Shown piece by piece: positions 1 to 12,306 of a DNA stretch of 64,000 nucleotides. This DNA is from Haberlea rhodopensis (taxonomy: Eukaryota > Streptophyta > Magnoliopsida > Lamiales > Gesneriaceae). How positions within the stretch are numbered: the first letter of the stretch is position 1; every line of letters begins with the position of its first letter. The translations under genes were made by a program, and so were the position numbers. The notes beneath the pieces were generated by a model. The model saw only the letters and a program-made list of their open reading frames with translations. It was not told where the DNA came from and made no database searches. The stretch spans positions 28,049 to 92,048 of the forward strand of contig CAJQUN010001202.1 of assembly GCA_907163345.1 (NCBI GenBank). The letters are read 5' to 3'.

Positions 1-430
1 TGATGCTTCATCACAACCGATTGAGAGGTCTTTGTATGTGAGACATTAAAGAACATACATAGTTGAGTTGCTAGGAGTTCTAGTTGGATGTGGAATGTCC
101 AACTGGATCGGGTTTGTACAAAAAGTTGTATAAATCAAAGTCTTCTAGTGGATCCTTCCATGAGGTGGATGAAGGGGAGACATAGAAGGATTACAGCATC
201 TTCGAACTTCCATAAACAAATGCTTGTTTATTTACTTTACTTGCATATCTTTAAAATGTCTTTCAAATGGTTAATCGGTTATAGAACAAGTTATTTCGAG
301 TGTCTTCCGCTCGGTTTTGTAACCAAACTCAATATAATCTCTCGGTGCAATTATTTCAAGAACACGAGCTATTGAAACTCAAGTTGGTTGAACTCGGGTG
401 TGGACTGGCCACCCACCCCGATCGATCCTG
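1..430 (+). repeat. LTR-like fragment at the window edge
   Basis: No gene is seen. The text after about position 125 (a tctagtgga block, a purine-rich run with ggggagacat, then ccataaacaaa and tatttactttacttgcat) resembles in order and wording the R/U5 part of the solo LTR at about 22.08-22.21 kb. I read it as the 3' part of a related LTR cut by the window edge. No LTR end, primer site or target duplication was located, so the element type is inferred only. Confidence 0.35.
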
Positions 431-539
431 ACATATACCTTATAACATATTTATTTTTTTGAACACGAAATGATAATATGTTAACTAAAGATAGTCAACG
501 CAGCAATTACATCATAATGCAGAAAAACTAACAACCAGA

Positions 540-1180
540 AATAACACATACATAAGTTCAATACAACATATTAGGATAAATACCGTAATGCACTTATCTC
601 ATATTGATTGAAAATAAAAACGATAATGATTTATAATGGGTTATAACTGATTACTAGTTGCAATATGAGCTCATTATGCAGTCACAGGCACACGTACCTG
701 AGCCTGAGGCGTGGCATAATGACATCAGAAACGGAGAGTCGGTCATCAGCTGAAACACCGAAACATAAGTGTTATGCAAAGTAAAGTGCTACGTGTGTGA
801 GAGTCATATCTTGAACCTGTGGGACAAAGTGCTACACGTGTGGAAGCCATCTCTTGAACCTACGGGGCAATGTGTTACATGCACGGGAGCCATCTTTTGA
901 ATATGTAGGAGCCACATCTAGATTCCTGATGCTGGTGGATCGTTGAATTAGGCAGCAACTAGTACGTCGTATTTTGAAGGAGAAGTGATTGTAATGCATT
1001 TGCCCCATATTGGTTGAAATATACGTTTAAAATTGTTTATAATGGGTTATAACGGACTATTATATCAATTTGGTTTAACCATTTTCGTAAAATGAAGTAT
1101 GATATATGAGTCAATTATAAAGTCATACTTGCGCCGGCATGTGCTCCGAGCGTGACAAATATTCTATGACAAAAAAGTAG
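540..1180. repeat. Duplicated non-coding repeat with a short tandem array
   Basis: Two diverged copies of one block are visible, at about 570-730 and 980-1160. Both contain a 'catattg.ttgaaa' phrase, then 'ataatgggttataac', and end in a GC-richer segment (cctgagcctgaggcgtggc; gccggcatgtgctccgagc). Between them, at about 780-910, lie three imperfect units of about 45-55 bp sharing 'aaagtgctac', a 'gccatct..ttgaac' core and a g-rich end. This looks like retrotransposon or MITE debris. No coding potential is seen. Confidence 0.4.
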
Positions 1181-2420
1181 GTTTCTATATAGTTTTTTCC
1201 CAAAAAGCCTTTCATATACTTTTAAATTATGATGTACAGACACTCCTCAAACATGTCTCGGACACGCCACGTGGCCTGTTTTTTAATTTAAAAAGAAAAA
1301 AATTGGACACCCATGTTTGATACGGTCGATGGGTGTATCTGATATAGAAATGACACTTTTGGGGGCTAATTGTACTATTTACAATTTTTTTGACTAAAAT
1401 AAAATTTGGACATGTTTGTTATTATGTAATTTACGAGTGATATTATGATGATTTTAGTGCATACATTTACTTATACACATCTTGAATTTGGTAAAAATAT
1501 ATTTAGGGTTATATTTTATTTGGATGTGCTTGTTAAACTTTCTTTTAATTGAAGTAATATGCATTTGGTGTTATTATATGTGATACTAAGATATTTAAGT
1601 AACATGCATTTATTTGTACTATTCTTGAATTTGGTAAGGATATTATTGTTGCTTTTACATGATTTTAGAATTTAAAAATATGTGAATTATATTATTTTGT
1701 AATATAGTACATGTATAATGTATATAAAAAATATAAAAAAATACAGGTGTGTCACAGCCGTGTAGTATCCTGAAAATTTGAAAATCCGTATCGTCGTTTA
1801 CGTATCGTCATGTCAATATCCGTGCATCCTAGCTTTAAGCAATGCATCGATCCCTCGGTGTGTTTTTTCTCCCTTTCTGTTTATTTTACTTTGCTAATAG
1901 TAACATTAAGAGAGTTGAAAGAGGATAAGCACACATAATTACGTAATTTAGCCTAAGATAGTGGCTTGAAAGTCTAGTAATTTCTCATATATTTTTCTTG
2001 ACTTTTACATAAATAGAATCACCACCCCTTTGTATAAATTCTGAAAGATTATATGGCTTTTAGTGATCAAAAAATTATTATACGATTTTTACATGAATAG
2101 AATTAGGACTCCCTAATATAAATACAAAAGTATTATATGATCAAATATTTCCGCTTTATAAAAAATTATAGATTATGACATCTGTACAATTTAAATATTA
2201 ATTGAGCAATATTTCAAATGTGATGTTTGATTACTTCTCTATAGACAATTAATATGGTGCAGATAACACCAACAAATATAAAATATAGTATCTAGCATTT
2301 TATCAAATTTTTAATAACTATATTCGATTTTTTTGAGAAAACTATATTCAATTTATGATAACCAAAATAATCTCTCAATTAAAAGACCTGCAGAGTGAAG
2401 AATAATAAATTTGGATTTAT
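1181..2420. other. AT-rich intergenic DNA, no gene seen
   Basis: Long AT-rich text with frequent stops in all frames. No conserved protein, RNA gene or clear repeat boundary was recognised. Confidence 0.5.
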
Positions 2421-2429
2421 AAAATTTTG

Positions 2430-2800
2430 TCTAAATTGTTGTTGTAAGATCAAACAATTGCTGCTTTACCAAAAGTTATAGCTGGTTGTAACAATACAAC
2501 TTTAATCTTTAAATTGTTTAGCTGCACAGGCACCACCCTTTGATCGCTATCCAAGTATGGACAATTATTGCACTCCAACAATCTTCCCCTCAATAACTGT
2601 ACTATTTTGCAATCAATGTGAATCAAACACGTGACATTGGCTCTGATACTAATTGTAGGATTGAACGTTTGCCGCTTTACGAAGACTTAAAGTTTGTGAT
2701 AACGGTGCAACTTTAATCTTTAAAATGTATAGTAGCCCAAGCGCAACACTTCGATCGCTCTCCAAACAGAGACAATTATTGCAGTCCAACACTACCCAAT
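2430..2800 (-). repeat. Duplicated LTR-like block flanking a primer-site-like motif
   Basis: Two copies of a block of about 145 bp lie at about 2435-2585 and 2655-2795. Shared phrases are 'tgctttac', 'caactttaatctttaaa', 'tcgatcgct' or 'tgatcgct', and 'gacaattattgca.tccaac'. Just before the second copy (about 2639-2652) is 'ggctctgatac', the reverse complement of the usual tRNA-Met primer site start. This is the layout of a very small or internally deleted LTR element on the minus strand, but the spacer is only about 60 bp and LTR ends were not defined. Confidence 0.35.
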
Positions 2801-3866
2801 CTCAAATCTTGTTTTTATTATCATAGAATTTTGTCGTAACACAAGCTTTTCTAACTATACCATATACTTACATCATTTCACTATTTTTTAATTAGTTCAT
2901 ATAATAATCTGACAATTAACCAATGTTTCATTTATCAAAATTCGTTCATTTCCAATTATTATGTATCAATTACATTATACTGATAACTAATGCACCAGTT
3001 ATATTATTCAATTTATTAATAATTCGTTATTCAATTGCTTGATTGAAATAATTTACAGTCCCAACTTGGTAGTAATATTAGTTTAATACTCGATAAATTA
3101 ATTATCTCTCTGAATTAATAAATTTTTATGGTCTCAATATTATTAATTTATAGAGGTTTTATTATGTTCTAAAGAACATTGGGCATTGATCGTTTACTAT
3201 TTTCTCATGATATTATATCTATTTTACCATAAAGGATAAATAATCTCAATAGCAAGGTAATTTAGTGGATAGAAGAGGGCTCGGGTAATGAGATACTATC
3301 ATCATGATACATTCAAATTTTCAAATTTAATTTAGATATGTAATGTATATTTTTTATATGGACTATACATGCTCAAATTAAATTTAGATCATTAATTTAC
3401 AAATTGTGAAATTGTTATTATGCTAATAAGAACTCACCCAGAAAGCCCGATGTTGACCATTTTTGTATTAATTGATAAAAAAAATAACTTTTATTATTTT
3501 GAATTTTGAAAATATTCAAATATAATAAAGATTGCGATAGCGTCACCATTATTTGAACAGACCCCACCAATCACCATGCAGAAGAAGAAGAAAAGGTGAG
3601 CCGAAAGAAAAGAATATGCTTTGCTCTTCTCTGGTCACATTCCTTTTTAACATTAAAATACACAAATATAAATAAAAATAAAGAATAACTACCTAATATA
3701 CAGTTGGTTGCTACGATGATTAATAATGGCACGGAATTTGTAGCCCATTATCTTTAATTCATTCTCACACATCTTTGAACCTCTGACGAACTTTTTATCT
3801 CTATTTCCCCTTTTTTGTTTACCTGTTCTGACAAATCTCTCATCAGATTGATACACAAAAAGGAAT
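2801..3866. other. AT-rich 5' flank of the ACBP gene
   Basis: No ORF of note. The last 300 bases before the ATG at 3867 become pyrimidine-rich (for example ctctatttcccctttttt), as in plant 5' leaders. A TATA-like motif cannot be singled out because the whole tract is AT-rich. Confidence 0.4.
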
Positions 3867-6217
3867 ATGGAAAGTTTTCAAGACTCTGCGTTTACAGCTT
3901 TTGTGGCTATTATTTTATGTTTTTTAGCAGCAAAGATCTTTTCTTTTGCCGTTTCTGACTCCGTTTATGATCATAATTCTTCTGTTTGTACTGCTGTGAC
4001 AAAAGAGGCGTCTTTGAAGAGAGGGCTTAAAGTTAAGCCCACAAAAGGCAACAAAAAAGTACAGTTTGTTGATGATGTTAAGGTCGCAAGTTTTGATCGG
4101 TGTGGCAATGAAAATGGGTCTGAAAGTGTTGTATTGTTGGATGATACTGAATCAAAGAATGAGGATGAAAATTGTATCAAAAGGGTTGATCAAACTGAAG
4201 AAATGGGAGTAAATTTTGATTCTGAAGTGAAAAGTTCTAACAAACAATGTTTTGATGTTTGGGAGATGAATGATGTTGATGCCAAAAATAAGGGGTCTGA
4301 AATTACTGAAATGCTTGTCGAAAAGGATAGTGAAGATGATAAAATGGATATGGTTCTGGGAGAAAAAGGTCTAATTATTGAAGAGCAGAATAATGAAATT
4401 GTATTGGAGTGTGATGATATGAAAAATGATCAAAATCGAGAAAATGGGGTTGTGGGTTTCGGAGAGAATGAGGAATTAAGTGGTGGAGATGCGGCGGAGG
4501 CCGCAAAACCGAGTGGCGATGGTGTTTTAGTTGTTGTTGTTGATGACGATGACGATGATTGGGAAGGAATAGAGAGGAGTGAATTGGAGAAAGTATTTGC
4601 AGAGGCTGTTAATTTTGTGGAATATGGAGGAAAGGGGAAGGAGAAAGACGAAGATTGGTGGGAGCAATTTGATGGTGATAAGAAAACACAGTTGTATGGA
4701 CTTCATAAAGTTGCGGTGCAAGGACCGTGTCGTGAGCCTCAACCTATGGCACTCATGATGTCATCCCGTGCCAAATGGTATTTGATCTTTGGTCAGATTT
4801 GTGTTTGTCATGATTGATAATTGCTCTAAATCTTCGTGCACGTTGCATTGGTTTAGGTGTCTTAGTTTTAAGATGTAGAAACAAGTTAAAACTGAGAATG
4901 ACATGTAGCCAGGGCCGGAACCATCCTTGGGCTAGGCTGCGCTCCAACAGTTAACCCAACCCATTAAATAGTCGTAGTCCCATCCTCTAACTGCTGTTCT
5001 GGTAACTGAATGTTAAGCTTGCCAAATCTGGTCTCATCAGTATGAATGACTTTGTGATTCCTATTTGCCTTTTAAAAAAATATGATTACTATTTGGTGCA
5101 ATGACTTTGGGCAGCGACACAGGCAATATTTTGTATGTCATAAATGTGAATTATTTGAAAGGGTGTCATAGTATCTCGCCATTGTTATCTTGTGGTGATA
5201 TTTTTCATTGACCCTCAAAGTACTTGAATCTGAGCCTGAGAAATGCAGCTTCTTTTGATAAAATTTCTGGGTTGGTTTTAGCTTGTTAGCATGTAAGCGC
5301 CATTGAACTTTTCAATAGTGTTAGACTTTCCGGAACAGATCAATACATTTCTTAAAATGAACGAAAGATGAAACATACAGAAGATAAACTTATGGATTTG
5401 ACTAACTTGCTGTAATGTTAGCAGACCATATGCAAACGACTTTTCTTTATTTGTATTGGCATTTTGTGTAGAGGCTATCATCTCAATAATAGAGTTCCTT
5501 CCAATAACCATAGCTCTTCAGTTAACTTGTACATATATGAAATTAAGAGTCCAGCGAATGGGATCATTATATTACTAGAAATAAGTTCCACTTCCAAATA
5601 AATAATATCATAAAATTCTGAAGAGAAACCTTAGTTCTGTGAGAGCCTAGGTCCGAACATCCTCGAAAAGCTATCACGGTATAGTTTGATTGCTAGTTAT
5701 ATTCAGGGTTGGTTGAAAGCCGCTATGGCGCTATATGTGAGTGATGGGGACAACTGATTCCATTTTACAAGGAATGCATGGCAAAAACTCGGAAACATGA
5801 GCCCGGAGGAAGCTATGGAGGAGTATATCAGAATTCTCTCAGAAAGTGTACCTCACTGGATGCCTGGATATTCAGCTGTAAGATTGTCCTTTCTTGATTC
5901 TTCACGTCTGCTGATTTCTGTGAGTAAACATGTCCTACACTATGCTACTCAAATTTTTCTTTAGGATATTGATACTCAAGGTTCTTCTAAGTTTGGAACT
6001 GCTACTGATTCGGAACACTTATTAATCCCTGTTTCGGAATACGAAAGGTTGAGGATGGTTTTCATTTCCTTTTCGGTTAATATTTTTAACTTCCTATTCA
6101 GGATCCATTTGAAAAAGTTCAACCCCGTATTGATAGCCTATTTATTTCCTATGCAGGAAATTGGAGCTGAATGCCACTGATATATGTGATTCTAACATCG
6201 GTGAATGTGACTGCTGA
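3867..6217 (+). CDS. Acyl-CoA-binding protein, ACBP3-like
   Basis: Four exons fit without a break: 3867-4777, 5772-5877, 5965-6047 and 6157-6217, all with GT-AG introns and matching phases, giving 386 residues. Residues about 9-29 form one hydrophobic segment (signal/anchor), followed by a long acidic, low-complexity linker. From about residue 230 comes the acyl-CoA-binding domain: a SELEKVFAEAV helix, then YGLHKVAVQGPC, and across the first splice AKWNAWQKLGNMSPEEAM, all family hallmarks. Length and layout match plant ACBP3 (large, extracellular or endomembrane, C-terminal domain) rather than the roughly 90-residue soluble ACBP6. The family binds long-chain acyl-CoA esters and is linked to membrane lipid turnover. 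Exon 1 is open to 4817, so reading it alone would mis-call a 316-residue protein with a wrong tail. Intron 1 is about 1 kb; introns 2 and 3 are about 90-110 bases. Confidence 0.9.
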
Positions 6218-6974
6218 CTCAGTTTGTACCTTGATTTCCATCAGAATATATGACAAGTTTTATAGTTTGTTATTTACTTGCAATGGTTGATTCAGTTGAC
6301 TTTCACCAACATTTGGATGCAAGATAATATGGGAGCTGATACTATTATATTGCTCCAAAATGCTACTTTTCAAGGAAAAAAGAAAAAGAATGGTTATTGT
6401 TTATTTTTCATTAGTGTTTTTCCAGCAACGTTCTGATGCTTGAACCGTAAGTGAATTTTGTATTGATCACGAAGTTCGCGGAGTATTTGTATTAGATTAT
6501 GAAGTTCGTGGTGCATGGCCTCGATTATTGCATGTCTAAGAATGGCCTCGTTAAGGGAGATCGATTGGAATAGTGTATGGCTATATTGCTATGCAACAAA
6601 AATTACTAACTCCGTCTATAATATTTTCAGGCAAAAGAGTAAGCTGGCTCGAGTCGTGTTCAAGACCTCCAGCCAAGTTAGGCACTTGCCTTCAAGATTT
6701 GATGTTTATTGGCTTTACGTTTGCTAATTGTTCTATTTTAATTAATGCTATTGTTATGCATCGTGTATAGTACAGTGCATATGTATATATCTGCTGTTGG
6801 AGTTGATCACTGGCATGGCTTTGTGCTGCTCGTTTATATAAATTGGCTGAATAAATTTCTAAATCTGAGAATGTGATTTGTGTACTGGAATTTCTGAGGA
6901 TAAAGGATGATAGATTAGAGGAAAAAGTCCTTATTCTCATTTTGACATCAAGTTCACATACTACTATTAGAAAA

Positions 6975-7766
6975 TTACCAGTTCTTGCCTGGAGGGACAA
7001 AAGACATTCCTCCATATGCCTCTCCATATCCATGTTCCATCCCAAATCCGGGTCCGGATCCTCCATATTGCCCGCTTCCTCCTCCTCCTCCTCCTCCTCC
7101 TCCTCCTCCTCCTCCACCTCCACCTCCACCGCCTCTCCCACTGTTGCTACCATACCCAAAGCCTAAACCTGAGCCATAGTTAGTTCCTCCACCATACGGT
7201 CCTAAACCACCACCTCCGACTCCTGGACCATATCCTCCATTGTTCCATCCACCACCATTACCACCTACCGACCCATATCCACCACCTTGGCCTATGCTGG
7301 AGCCCCCACCCCCTCCACCGCCACCACCAGTGCCAACACCACCACCTCCCCCCGAGCTGTATCTATTGCCATCGTTACCTCCAGCACCACCACCACTGCT
7401 TCCAAAACCACCATTGTATCCTCCTCCATCTACCTGACCAGACCCATTTCCACTTCCTCCTCCATTTCCACCACCACCTCCTCCTCCATTTCCACCACCA
7501 CCTCCTCCATTACCCTCACCATATCCACTACCCCAACCTATCCCACCATTGTTACCCATCCCATTCCCATATCCACCGGTTTTCAGCCCCATATCAGCAT
7601 CTTCTTGGCCAAACTTCCTTTCTGTGGAGCCTGCCTCATTGCGATATCCAGGATGCAGAAATCTTCCTTCCCTTGTAGCCTCAACAGTTACATAGTTATA
7701 GAGATTCGAGCTCACCATCATAACTAAGAAAACAAGAATCCATGAAACCATATTATACCTCTCCAT
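6975..7766 (-). CDS. Secreted glycine-rich protein
   Basis: A 263-residue single-exon gene. Residues 1-30 are a clear signal peptide (hydrophobic core WILVFLVMMVSS, likely cleavage near VEA|TREGRFL). Residues about 75-245 are dominated by GGX, GNGGG and GGYG repeats, with a run of consecutive glycines around residue 215-230, then a short aromatic tail (GGMSFVPPGKNW). This is the layout of cell-wall structural glycine-rich proteins; the exact role cannot be told. It converges with the ACBP gene, and their 3' ends share about 750 bases. The GGN runs create long proline-rich frames on the opposite strand, which are shadows. Confidence is high for the gene and moderate for function. Confidence 0.8.
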   Translation of the reverse strand: MERYNMVSWILVFLVMMVSSNLYNYVTVEATREGRFLHPGYRNEAGSTERKFGQEDADMGLKTGGYGNGMGNNGGIGWGSGYGEGNGGGGGGNGGGGGGGNGGGSGNGSGQVDGGGYNGGFGSSGGGAGGNDGNRYSSGGGGGVGTGGGGGGGGGSSIGQGGGYGSVGGNGGGWNNGGYGPGVGGGGLGPYGGGTNYGSGLGFGYGSNSGRGGGGGGGGGGGGGGGGGGGSGQYGGSGPGFGMEHGYGEAYGGMSFVPPGKNW

Positions 7767-7807
7767 GATTCCTCTCTAGGTACAAGAACACCACAAGCAC
7801 GAACTCT

Positions 7808-7815
7808 TATTTATA
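7808..7815 (-). promoter_or_regulatory. TATA box of the glycine-rich protein gene
   Basis: On the minus strand the sequence reads TATAAATA about 42 bases upstream of the ATG at 7766, with a short leader between. Position and match fit a plant core promoter. Confidence 0.5.
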
Positions 7816-8493
7816 CCTAAGATTGTAGAAGATATTAATGAAAGAACGTATAAACAAACAGCACCTAGTCAAATCTGAAGCTACACCTTATAGTTAAGGG
7901 AAATGAATTGATGCCGTGATGGAAAGCTAGAAAACGCCGCATGGACCTCGCAATATGTGGGTCATGCAAAAAAAAGAAAAGGAAAAGAAGTTGGTGATGA
8001 CGGTAGTGGTTGCCAGTGGTTAAGGTACGTTATATAGGGGTGTTCCTATCTAAGTTCATATCGTGATGGAGTGGAGGCACGATGCGTGCTTGATGGATTG
8101 GGTGGTGAAGGCATTATGCATGAATGTGATATGAAGTTTTGGAATGTATGGGGGTCAATCCTTTTGGTGTTGAAGGAAGAATCCATGGCTTTTCGACAAA
8201 CTTCTTGCAACTCGAGTTCTAGTAAACAAAAGTTCAGGCTCAACAATGTTTCTCCTCGTACAAGTGAAATCAAACGAAGTTATTAACTAAGCCAACCCCA
8301 AGAAGCCATTTTATTCGATAAATCTAGTGAAGAAAAAAAGGGTGATTTGATATTTAAACTCCTGCAAATTTCAGTTTTCAAATTTGGCCAGGTTATTTGT
8401 TAATCTATAATGAGGAACTAAGGGGAGAAATCGCTCTCCGCTTATGACGATATGAAATTTACTTTCAAAAGACTAATGTATCTTAATGTCTAA
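7816..8493. other. Intergenic, no gene seen
   Basis: Upstream flank of the glycine-rich gene. Open frames of about 70 codons on both strands at 8046-8286 mirror one another and match nothing recognisable. Confidence 0.4.
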
Positions 8494-8968
8494 GGGATGT
8501 ATTCATTCTAGAGATTTAATATTTTTAATAATTTTTTTTAAATGATAGATTTTGTATGCGATTTTTTTAATTGATAGTTTTTTTGTGGGGAGTTGAAGAA
8601 GAGGTGAGAAACCAAATACGTGAAGGTGGCAAGAGTGAATGAGTAGGTTTTCTTTTCTCTTTTATAAATCCATAGAAATCTTTAGGTAGGGCAATAGTTG
8701 TGCAATTTGTTTCAAAGTTTATTTATACTAAATAATTTCATAAAAATAATTAAAAATCTATTGAAATTTTAGATATCACTAAATTTTCAGTGTTTAAAAA
8801 ATAAAATTTGAATATCAGTTGATTTTTAAAAACTTTAGAAACATCTATTTTGAATATAAGTATGAATTGTATAGAAGTATATAAAAATTTAGATTTAATA
8901 TTTGTAGATTTTTTAAATAAAAAAAAGCATTTAGAATCATCAAAAATTATTTATTATTCAATACACCC
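8494..8968. mobile_element. MITE-like element with GGG.GTATTCA ends
   Basis: The left end reads gggatgtattcattc and the right end attcaatacaccc, which are imperfect inverted repeats about 475 bp apart. The interior is very AT-rich with many 'gatttttaa' and 'aaaaattta' phrases and no coding frame. A related start (ggggtgtattcaatc) occurs at 12736. The size, terminal repeats and lack of genes fit a MITE. The superfamily (perhaps hAT-like) and target duplication were not established. Confidence 0.5.
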
Positions 8969-9888
8969 GTCTAAAGTATTCATGTGATCAAAATACATTA
9001 ATGTAAAAGATTTGACATTAAATTTGCATAAAATATTGGTATGGAGAAATAATATATACATAAAAATGAATAAGATAAAATGAAATCAGAAAGTCTATTG
9101 AAGCCATAGATTTCAAATATTTATATTCAAATTCATTTAATTATTTAAATTAATTTATATTGAGTATATTTCAAATACACCTCTTTACTAATATATGTAA
9201 AGATAATGATAATTGTAAAATTGAAATGCATCTTCGAATAAATATCATTTCAAATCTAAGTTTCAAATTCATTATCAAATTAAATTTCTCCACTGAAATG
9301 AAATTTTTCAATCCAAATATAAGAGGAAAAAACCATTTGACTTCTAATATAGGGTGTGTTTGCAGTTGTTTATTCAAGAAACTTTTTATGTTGCTTTTGC
9401 TTAAAGTTGGAAAAAGTTTTTTTTAAGCAAAAACATTGATGTTTGCTATTAAAATAAAAAAAAACAGTTTAATGAACTTCAAATTATTATAAAATTGCCA
9501 GCACACAAGTAAAAAACAATGAAAAACATCTCATGACATATTTCTCTGTTTTTATTTTTACCTGTTTATTTTTAGAAAAACAATTAAATAAAACACTCAA
9601 GATCTGTTTTTTAGTCTGAAAAGCGTATAAGCAGTTTTGAAAAGCTAACATCCATCAATCAAAGATCAAAACGACAACGTTTGACAGTTTATGAAACATA
9701 AACCGCCGTATCTCAATAATAGTCTTAATATCCGTCTTATCCTTTATCGAATCTACATTTTTCTCGATAACAGGAAAAGAAAGAACAACATTTTTCGATC
9801 CATTACAATCGTAAATTCTTTGGTTCGTAATTTTGGCTTTGATCTCTATTTTTTTTCTCAGTTGAAGAACGTTAATTTTTGGGGGGCA
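8969..9888. other. AT-rich flank and 5' leader of the SNARE gene
   Basis: No gene recognised. From about 9350 a 'gggtgtgtttg' phrase opens another AT-rich block, possibly a second MITE remnant, whose other end I could not place. The last 200 bases before 9889 would hold the promoter and leader of the next gene. Confidence 0.35.
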
Positions 9889-11441
9889 ATGGCATCGACT
9901 TTTGATAGGTGGGAGAAAGATCCTTTTTTCTCTGCTGCAGAGGAAGTTCAGGAATCTGCTGACAGGTACCTAGGCTTGTGATTCTATATTTTAGTGATTA
10001 ATAGAAAATTTTAGCTTTTGCACGATAAAATGATTATTCACATATTTGATTCTTTTTTCTCTTGTGCATTCCTTTTTTTAATGCTATTATACACGAGTTA
10101 TGTTGTTGGATGGATTTATTGAAGCTATTTAATTTATTCTGAAGGATGGAATCAAACTATAGAAAGTGGATCCATGCTAATAAGGATACCTCTGGGTTGT
10201 GGAATTTGGATGAGCTCCGACGAGATCTCCAGACAACCCTTGGCACTACCAAATGGCAGGTCATTTGATTGCACTTGAATGCATTTAGTTTAAGAGGTTT
10301 CACTAGGATTTGTAATGGTATCGGTTTTTGTGGTGTGAATTTTTATTTTATTTTTGCTGTTACCATGCTTGTCTTTTGATAATTGAGATAGGCGTGGTTT
10401 CTGTGATTGATGCAGTTGGATGAATTTGAGCGTGCCGTGAGATCAAGTTACACTAGTAGTATTTCAGCTGATGATGCCAAAGATAGGCATCGCGATTTCA
10501 TAAATGCAATTGAAAATCAGACTTTGAAAGTAGAAAGCTCTTTGAATGAATCAACAGTCTCACTTGGCAAGCCTCCATTGCCTTGGGTGCAACTAGATGA
10601 AGGAGAGCGCAATGACCTTGCGTTGTTCCTTTCAGGACCATCACCATTTTCCTCTACAAATAAAAAATTCATGGCAAGAGCTCATGGTAAGGACCAGGGA
10701 GTGAAAAACTCACTAGAGAGTGATCGAAGGTCAATAACTGAGTGTTCGAGAAGTTCTTCTCATTTGGTTGAATTGGGTCGAGGAGAAGCTAATGGGGAGA
10801 TGCTTCCAGGGCATCGTAGGACATTTAGTGCCAGTGCGGACATTGGCTTTTGGGAAATTGCAATGAATGATGATATTTTGCCTCATGACGCATCCCATGC
10901 ACAACCTGATCCACCCCCACGAAAGACGTCCAGTTTTTCCGGGTTTTTGAGTACCATGGAATCGTCCTTGTCTCAGTTGAAGTGGGCAAAGAATGGTTAT
11001 AAGAAGTTAAAGCTTATGAATCGTCATCAAGAAACAGATATTACATTGCCTCGATCTCAGAATTTGATAAAAGTCAGTAAAGAATTCCTCGATTAGATTC
11101 AAAATTATTATTCGCAACTTTTTTAATATTTATGATTATTTTGGTGGAACTTATGTCAGCCAAACTATTTAGGACTAAGGTTATTTGATGATGCCTTGTT
11201 AATGGCATCTTACTTATCATGATGAGATCTATATTTTTTTCTGAAGGGCATATGCTACGAGAAGAACAAAAGTTGCGTTGATGGTTGTGATGATTATTAT
11301 GACAAGCATCTGTATGGTTGGTGTGGTGCCCTACAAAGACAGTTTCAGAGGTCCCAATATCAGATGCAATATAGTCGACCTGTTCAAGTGGTTTTCTCCA
11401 TAAGTATCCTCCTATGTTTGCTTGGTGAGCCTCCTGATTAG
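9889..11441 (+). CDS. Syntaxin-6-like t-SNARE family protein
   Basis: Four exons splice cleanly: 9889-9965, 10145-10259, 10416-11072 and 11247-11441, giving about 347 residues. The start is the ATG opening MASTFDRWEKDPFF, which matches the conserved N terminus of this plant family; an upstream in-frame Met at 9691 lies in AT-rich leader and is less likely. Residues 1 to about 110 form the syntaxin-6 N-terminal helical region (SADRMESNYRKW, then LDELRRDL, then LDEFERAV). The middle is serine-rich and variable. The C-terminal exon carries a Cys-rich stretch (CYEKNKSCVDGCDDYYDKHLYGW), RQFQRSQYQMQYSRP and a hydrophobic segment (VVFSISILLCLLG) suited to a tail anchor. Such proteins act in trans-Golgi/endosomal membrane traffic. 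The last codons are uncertain: a possible donor at 11425 could splice to an unseen final exon. Confidence 0.75.
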
Positions 11442-12200
11442 TTTTTTTTTTTCATTATTATGCTCTTCATTCTACAGAATCTCTGAAATACTTTAAATTA
11501 AGCCATATGTGGAGACTACTAGTGATTGTTATAGTTTTTAGTATTTACTTGTTTCGAGTTGGATTATCAAATTTTCCTTTCTAGTCTAGAATTTTTATCT
11601 GCCAAGTCTCAAACAATTTTTCATCCTCTTCACTCTAGAAACTTTAGTTTATTTGCTTCATGAATTCTTCAATGAATCTTCAATCAACACTGTTGAATCA
11701 GTACATGACTAACTGAGAGTTTGAACAGATTTGTTGATATTTTCTTGATATACCTGCGGAACTAAACCAGCAATATGAAATTGGGAACACTTCCTAAAAG
11801 CTGGTGTTTGAACCGTTATATGGTGGTTGATTAAAAATCGGAAACGAACCCAAGAACTTTCATTTTGGTTCTTTTTCCTAGATAGCAACTTCATCTATGT
11901 TTTAAGATCTCGATTATACATAGTTAAATTAATTTATATAATTTAAATTACTTGATTTGTATAATTTAATCTGTAATCTATATTTATTTCCTTTGTTAAC
12001 AGAAAAATGGAATATGTTTAATATTTTGTGATATAATTAATGAATAATGAAATTTAATAGTTTGGTGGCCAGGCAAGCTGTATTCTTAATTGTTTAACCG
12101 TTAAAATATAAAGGAATAAATAAATTTCGGTAACGTGATGCAGTCAAAGCGGCCCTGTCCTAATTTCACCTTTTTATTTGAACTGCAACTATCAATTCTG
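11442..12200. other. Intergenic, no gene seen
   Basis: 3' flank of the SNARE gene and AT-rich spacer. No supported coding or RNA feature. Confidence 0.4.
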
Positions 12201-12216
12201 GAGCCGATTTGTCGGC

Positions 12217-12226
12217 TCTATAAATA
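12217..12226 (+). promoter_or_regulatory. TATA-box-like motif
   Basis: The sequence ctataaatag sits about 85 bases upstream of the ATG at 12307, in the right place for a core promoter of the small candidate gene. It is supported only by consensus match and spacing. Confidence 0.35.
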
Positions 12227-12306
12227 GAAGTGGTTTTAGAACCGTGTCAGGCTTATGTGGAACTAAGCAATGTAAATAATAAATAGTTTTATACATATGC
12301 ATTGCA

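Noticed and set aside
4527..4947. Minus-strand frames over ACBP exon 1
   Set aside because: Shadows of the acidic-rich coding strand with no domain.
6985..7437. Proline-rich open frames on the plus strand opposite the glycine-rich gene
   Set aside because: They are the reverse complement of GGN codons. The minus-strand frame has a signal peptide and TATA box.
9691..9888. Upstream start for the SNARE gene
   Set aside because: The 66 extra residues are encoded by AT-rich leader and are unlike the family. The ATG at 9889 gives the conserved N terminus.
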